In this document: piece after piece, positions 58,820 through 64,000 of the stretch | How positions within the stretch are numbered: the stretch's first letter is position 1 | Layout: every line of letters begins with the position of its first letter | NCBI GenBank assembly: GCA_000310025.1 | Contig: FN649735.1 | Coordinates: 3,902,108-3,966,107 of the forward strand | From: Ectocarpus siliculosus | Taxonomy: Eukaryota; Sar; Phaeophyceae; Ectocarpales; Ectocarpaceae | DNA: 64,000 nucleotides | Reading direction: 5' to 3' | The notes under the pieces: model-generated | Databases searched by the model: none | The model's input: only the letters and a program-made list of their open reading frames with translations | What the model was told of the DNA's origin: nothing | Translations under genes and position numbers: made by a program

Positions 58820-60269
58820 TCACTCGTCGCGTTGATTTATCACAATATGCGGTCCCGAGATAGCCGTACTCCCTGCTTCTTCTGCTTCCCTCGCGCACTG
58901 GCGCTTCGCGGACGCTTCCGCCTCCTGTCTGTGCCATTTCCTCATGAACCATGCCGCCCCGTCCTCGACCTTGTTGTACCACGCCTCCGGGTCCTTGGCG
59001 CTCTCTTTCCATTCCCCCCTTCCTTTTCGTCTCCCATGTTGAACGCCACGAGGTCCTCTCCTAGACGAGACACCCAGTCGCTCTCCTGCCTGCCCCGGTA
59101 TCCCACGCCCGCCATCGCTCCTACCAGCATGCGCTTGGGGAGGCGGTTGTCCTCCATGCGCATAACGAAGCCCGCGAAACACAGTCTCCGTTTGCGCACG
59201 GTGGCCTCGATGGTTTCCTCGCAGCCGGCCTGGATGAGGGCCTGGGCATAGGACAAGGGGGCGGTCTGAGCGGCTTGCTCCAGCCGATGCACCGTGTCAG
59301 GAACTGGCGGTGGGTCCCATTGAGCTTCGTGTAGTGCTCCGCTGTTAGGCTCCACGAGGCGCACCCGTACAGGAGAGTCTCCACCACTTCAGCCTGTTGT
59401 AGCTGGATCTTGAGCTGGCGGTCGGCCGGTCGCCTGTCGTACATCGAAACACTCTTCCGGCGGTAGCACTTCCACGCTCGGCAGCTGCGGCTCGTAATCT
59501 CCCGGTCGGCCTTCCCGTCCGTGCAGATGGTACGTCCGAGGTACACAAACCGATCTGTCTGCTTGCACCTCTGACCGGCGGCGCTGACCGTGAACGGGCG
59601 TTGCTCGATCGGCAACATGCACATGATCTCCGTCTTTGGCTCCGATACCATCAGTCCGAACAGGCCGGCCACGCGCACGATGACGGACATAATCTTCTCG
59701 AGACTCTCCGGCGAGCGCGAGACGATGGCCGCGTCGTCAGCATAGAGCATGGCCCACAGGGCCTCCACGTCCGTCACCACCGTCGTCTTCTTCCCAGCCG
59801 ACCTGCCCTTCTTGCCCGTGTACTCCACTTGTGTCCCGATCTTGACCATGCCCGCCGTTACCTTGGGGTCCTTGTCGAGCTCGGCCACGGCGACCATGAG
59901 CATCGCGGCAAAGAACAAGTTGAACAGCAGCGGGGCCAGGTTGCATCCCTGTCGGAGGCCTTGGCCCACGTCGAACCATTCCGAGTACTGCCCGTCGTCC
60001 GTTCGGACGCGCGTCCTCATGCCCTCGTGGAAGTGGCGAATGACCGCCAGCATCTTCGGGGGCACGCCGAAGCGTCGGAGCACGTCCCACAGTAGGTCTC
60101 GGTCCACCGAATCGTACGCCTTGGTGAGGTCGACGAAGCACGCGAAGACCGCAGTACTCTTCTTCCTCGCGAGCTCATGGAGCCGCTGGATCGCGAACAG
60201 CATGTCGAGCGTCGACCGGTGTGGGCGGATGCACTGTTGTAGAAAACACTTCGTAAGTACAGTATGCAT
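58820..60269 (-). mobile_element. Non-LTR retrotransposon remnant (reverse transcriptase), 5' truncated and frameshifted
   Basis: Minus-strand frame 60269-59121 encodes RT fingers and palm. It opens at [20 protein letters not shown], has the [20 protein letters not shown] motif and [20 protein letters not shown]. The catalytic box is [12 protein letters not shown] (YADD, both aspartates kept), followed by thumb-like [16 protein letters not shown] and [11 protein letters not shown]. Near 59280-59330 the frame shifts. The downstream part continues as [20 protein letters not shown] and RQESDWVSRLGEDLVAFNM in another frame, then a third frame to about 58820. The N-terminal endonuclease and first RT blocks are absent. 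It is a dead copy of a LINE-type element. Confidence 0.85.
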
Positions 60270-60275
60270 AGATAG

Positions 60276-60963
60276 ATAGAAAGCGTAGGTGACGCCGTCT
60301 TTCGAGCGGACAGCGACGGGGCAGCGCCGAAGACGTCAACCCACCCGCAGTGCAACGCTAAAGCATCATGCATTACCCGAAAGGATCTCGAGCTAAGATT
60401 GGAATCGGGAACGATTCAACCGGCCCGGAAGCATTTGTTTCTGCTTCATTGGTGCACTCTTTGCATGTGTTCCGTTAAGGCAGCGTTGACATTGTTTGGT
60501 CGTTGCCTGGCACGAAATAGTTCTCAGCGGTGTTCATGCATCATACACGAAGTATTTTTCAGTCGTTTGTGAAAAAGCTTCCTTCTGGTGAACTTTGATT
60601 ATCTTGACATGCTTTAAGTTCAGTAGCTAAATAGCTGTCATCCTGAGTATCACAGCTTGCTGAATCGTACTACGCACGCAAGTAAGCATAAATCGCTCTA
60701 CAGCTAGACGATGCACAGCACATAGTTGGTCAACCTCATGCTGAGAACGTTTTCAATATGCACGAGACGACGTCAATCGGATCTTCCCAAGGATCCTGTC
60801 ATCGGAATGATTGACACTACTGTAGGATACAAGCGTCTGTCGGTAGGTATGCTCGGATGGTGTAGCCCCCCCATCCTCTATTACTCCGTTTTTCCTACCG
60901 CTCTCTCCGACCAAACAACTGAACATATACTATTGCCTCTGGAATCTCTTATTTCGCACAATT
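60276..60963. other. Intergenic region without features
   Basis: Between the retrotransposon's truncated 5' end and the truncated MITE. It is AT-richer than the flanks. No exon or repeat recognised. Confidence 0.5.
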
Positions 60964-61306
60964 ACGCAAGGGTCCCCGTTTGATTTTTTCAAAATGTGCA
61001 ATTTTCACGCAAGACCCTTCCAAAACCAGCATTTTTTCAAATCTTGGCAAATCTTGACCCAAGATTTGCTCGGAGTTGGCTATTCGGCCCAATCTTGGAC
61101 GAATTTGCAAATCTTGCTCTGCTGGAAAAAAATCAAACGTGGACCCTGGCGAAACAAATAGGTGATCTGTAGACATCTCAACCAAAGCTGTGACTTTTCT
61201 CGAGGGTCGAACATGCTGATTTTCATTCGTTCGCGACGCAGGCTGCCCCAAAGGTCGAAAAAGGCAAGATTTGCCCAAAGGAAGATTTGCTCCCCAAAAA
61301 GATGGG
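60964..61306 (-). mobile_element. Truncated copy of the 34.35-kb foldback MITE
   Basis: In reverse orientation it shares the left terminus (CCATCTTTTTGGGGAGCAAA), the GGCAAGATTTGCCC arm, the TGTAGACATCTCAACCAAAG segment and the centre (TTTTCAAAATGTGCAATTTT) with the element at 34346-34840. It stops where that element's second arm would begin (ACGCAAGGGTCCCCG). It is therefore a deletion derivative with a single arm. Confidence 0.75.
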
Positions 61307-61535
61307 TCTCACTAGCATCACGTTTTTCCTCCTGTGGTACGTACGAGCTGCAGATAGAGACATAGAATACTTTCTCTCTACACACACTTCACGAGCCCGT
61401 GCTATGTAAAGGCCATCTAGGTACGCCGCTTACGTCAGCTTCAAGCCTCTTCTTGCACGCAATACCTCCTCCCGAGACTTCAACGCCCATCCATTGAACC
61501 AAATCCATACACACGCATACAACTGGATAGGACCT

Positions 61536-64000
61536 TCATGGATCTTTGCTGCACAGGTAGTCATGATACTCCTGGGCCCAGTTTATTGACGTCTTCGCTT
61601 CCATCCCAGCAGTAGTTTCCTCGATCGGCGTCTTTTCGTGATGTCCCTCTCCCTCCACCAGACCATCCGTGTCTTCCCTTGACACACCGCTTGTCGCACC
61701 TGTAGCGTTTGGGGTAGCGTTTTCAGCCTCCTCGACTTCTTTCGGCGCAGCCCGAACCGGTTGTTTCGATCTGGTCTCAGAGGCCACACTTGACGAAGGA
61801 ATCTCCCTCACGGATGTTATCGTTCCTAGGAATGAGGTGCAAGTGTCGTCGCTCCTGTCACGGCTACCGTTGCGGCAGGCTTGGTCTCCGTCACCGTCGC
61901 AAGCCGCTACCATATCGTCGACCTTAGCATGCCCGTCACCTACGGCTTTCCCCGTAGCGTCGTCTTCAACTGTGTGCCTTGTACAATCTTCATACTGAGC
62001 GAGGTGCTGTTCCAGAGATGCGATAAATTCCCCCCGCAGCGCTACATTGTTGAACGGCGGCGCCAGCAGTTTCGACAGGGCCGGCTCCGTTCCCTGGTGG
62101 TCGCCCGGTCTCGGGGGTGGCACCGCAGACGATAAAAGGTCCACCTCTGAACGACACGGAGACGATTCCGCCGACGTAAAGGCAGAACCCGTAGCAGCGC
62201 CGACCAGTTTGCTCCCGCGAGTTCGCCCGCTGCGACTCGTCTGTTGATGGTGGTGCGGGTGCCGAGATGGCGGAAAAGGCGAGCCCGACTCACAAAAATC
62301 TTGGGTTGGAATCGTCACGCTCGGTTCCATCGTAGCCGCCTAATATGTCAGACGAGCGGCATGACGAGAAAGGGTAGATGGAACATGGGGGCGCGCTTTA
62401 GTAGTGACAGGTTTCGTATCGAAGAGTCTGACTGCCGCGGGGAGGCGTCACGAACGAGGCCATCACACGGTCATACTCCGTTCTTCAAACAACATGTCGC
62501 CGAGATATCAACTACCAATGCAACTCTTGAAAGACATTTGTAGTTTTGTAGTTTAGAGCGGATACCTGCATGAATAGTCCGAATTCGCGCGCGAGCGGCA
62601 GTACACGTCCATGTTAAGCACCAAATTACAACAGCGCGTTCAATTTACCCGACAACCAGCACCCCCTCCCTCGTAAGAAACAAGGTCAGATATACAGGAT
62701 TGTTATACAGTAGGCCAGATTTGACAATCCCAAGCAACAAATCCATTGGGAGTAAAACACTTCGCAACCACCCACCACCAACCCAGCACGCGCCGCTCAC
62801 TCACCGCCTCATCCTTGATCCTGTCTCCGATCTTACGGAGATCCTCCAACTTTGCCTCAAGCTCCGCTACGCCGCGATCGGAGATCTCGGGGTAGGGACC
62901 CTCCGATTGTTTCCCCTGCGTGCGTGTATCCAAGAGACAGAATTGAGAGGAACCATGTCTTGCACTTAGGCGGCGACGGGGCGACAAGCGGATCACTGTT
63001 CGTAGTGCTCAACTTGCGCAAATGTAGAAACTACAACCACCCCTAGGAAGAACCGAGTAAGGCAAACTATGCATACCACCACCAAAGGACAAAAACAACC
63101 CGGCCAACGTACCCCGGGGCCTACGACCGTTACCTCCAACCCCGCGAGCCCCGCCGAGTCCTCCCTGCATGTACCAGCAGCCCCCAAGTCGAAGAAACCC
63201 TGCGCATCCACGAGCCGCGCTCTGCCATCCCGTTCTAGCGAAACTTTGTCCCGGCAACTGAACGACGAGCGCCTTTCGCCGTCCACCAAAGGCGTTTTCT
63301 TCCCGCCTTCCGCATCCAACAAAGATCGCTGGTTCTGCGGTCGCGCAATCTCCAACGCATCCAGCGAAACCCCTTCGGGCGAGAAGCTTCCGCCGCTCTT
63401 GTCCTTGGGTACTTCGCTGGCTTTGGTTCGTTGTACCACCGCCGCCGGAGCAGCAGCGGTGACAGCATTGACCGCACCTGTGGCAGCGCGCCAGGAAGAA
63501 GACGAAGCAGAAAGAGAAGAAGACGTGGACGATGCTGAGCCGCGCAAATGGCTGCTTAGGGCACGCACCACGTCTACCTCCCGTCGGAAGTCGTCCAGGT
63601 CCTCTTGCCGAACCTGGATGCTACCACCACCTCTGCTGCCACCACCGTCACTGTCAAACCAACGGCGCAGACCCCTCCTGGTGAAGCCTTGCCCATCTCC
63701 TTGTGCGCCTGGGCCTTCAACTCGCTCTTCCGCTTCAGCTGCTGCTCCAGCGGCGTTCAGCAGCATCCTGACCATCACGTCTCGGTCTGAAGCGCTGCCA
63801 GCTTCACCAGGCGTGCCTCTGCTACTTCCAGTAGCAGCACTGGTCATGTTCATGAGCTGTGTCGTGTATTTGTTGCGATCGTCACCATTATCGGCGGTTC
63901 TTTCCGAAGCAGCCACACGAGCCACGCTAGGATAATTGGACCTTTCGCCTTCTGTAGGCCGACCCTTCTCCGAACGAGAATCGCTCGTGGCTCCAAGCGC
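61536..64000 (-). CDS. Unidentified protein, three 3' exons, runs off the right edge
   Basis: Exons in transcription order: >64000-63134, 62915-62805 and 62339-61536 (TGA). Both junctions are phase 0 (GAG|GTAACG to CACGCACGCAG|; GCG|GTGAGT to CATATTAG|), giving at least 594 residues. The first exon is open to the window edge, so the start is outside. Its product is Ser/Ala/Gly-rich with a short acidic/basic helix (VRQEDLDDFRREVDVVRALS). The small middle exon encodes a clean amphipathic helix, ISDRGVAELEAKLEDLRKIG then DRIKDEA, likely a coiled coil. The last exon is Ser/Thr/Glu-rich with one helical segment (ALRGEFIASLEQHLAQYEDC) and ends INWAQEYHDYLCSKDP. No family recognised. The disordered, coiled-coil make-up suggests a scaffold or regulatory protein. 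Confidence 0.65.

Noticed and set aside
1-64000. CRISPR array, prokaryotic operons, rRNA or integrated large DNA virus genes
   Set aside because: No regularly spaced direct repeats, no polycistronic gene order, no rRNA-like sequence, and no capsid, viral polymerase or integrase motif was seen. The only mobile-element enzyme is the LINE reverse transcriptase.

Overview
This window is nuclear DNA from a photosynthetic stramenopile, most likely a brown alga (Ectocarpus- or kelp-like). Three things in the sequence point this way. Genes are split into many short GC-rich exons by introns of several hundred bases to 2 kb. One gene begins with a signal peptide followed by an AF-type plastid-import motif, as used for plastids derived from red algae. 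The introns are full of homopolymers, trinucleotide repeats and small inverted-repeat elements. I see no operons, rRNA, CRISPR array or confident tRNA. The species is inferred; no marker gene is present.

Layout. 0-2.6 kb: intergenic DNA with a TTAA-flanked foldback element. 2.6-4.05 kb (+): last exon of a single-pass membrane protein with a possible GOLD-like region. 5.84-14.4 kb (+): an eight- or nine-exon plastid protein with a RIQ/DUF1118-like core and a histone-H1-like Lys/Ala/Pro tail. 17.2-25.4 kb (-): a GARP (MYB-like SHLQK-type) transcription factor rebuilt from ten exons in consistent reading phase, with two copies of one MITE in its introns. 28.2-29.1 kb (+): a small two-exon protein with a mitochondrial-type presequence. 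30.7-51.0 kb (-): a very large locus. Its upstream part encodes several C2-like domains, including one 2.7-kb exon; its downstream part encodes EF-hand-like segments, a coiled coil and about ten IQ motifs. It may be one gene or two adjacent genes. 51.4-51.8 kb (+): a small two-exon gene diverging from that locus. 55.5-55.9 kb: a possible frameshifted coding relic. 58.8-60.3 kb (-): a 5'-truncated, frameshifted non-LTR retrotransposon. 61.5-64 kb (-): the last three exons of an unidentified gene running off the right edge.

The genes are functionally unrelated, as expected in a eukaryote: light-harvesting, transcription, mitochondrial, and calcium/calmodulin or cytoskeletal roles. Exon boundaries come from reading GT/AG sites and checking that phase is kept across each junction. 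Chains in which every junction agrees are trusted most. First exons and UTRs could not be located for several genes.
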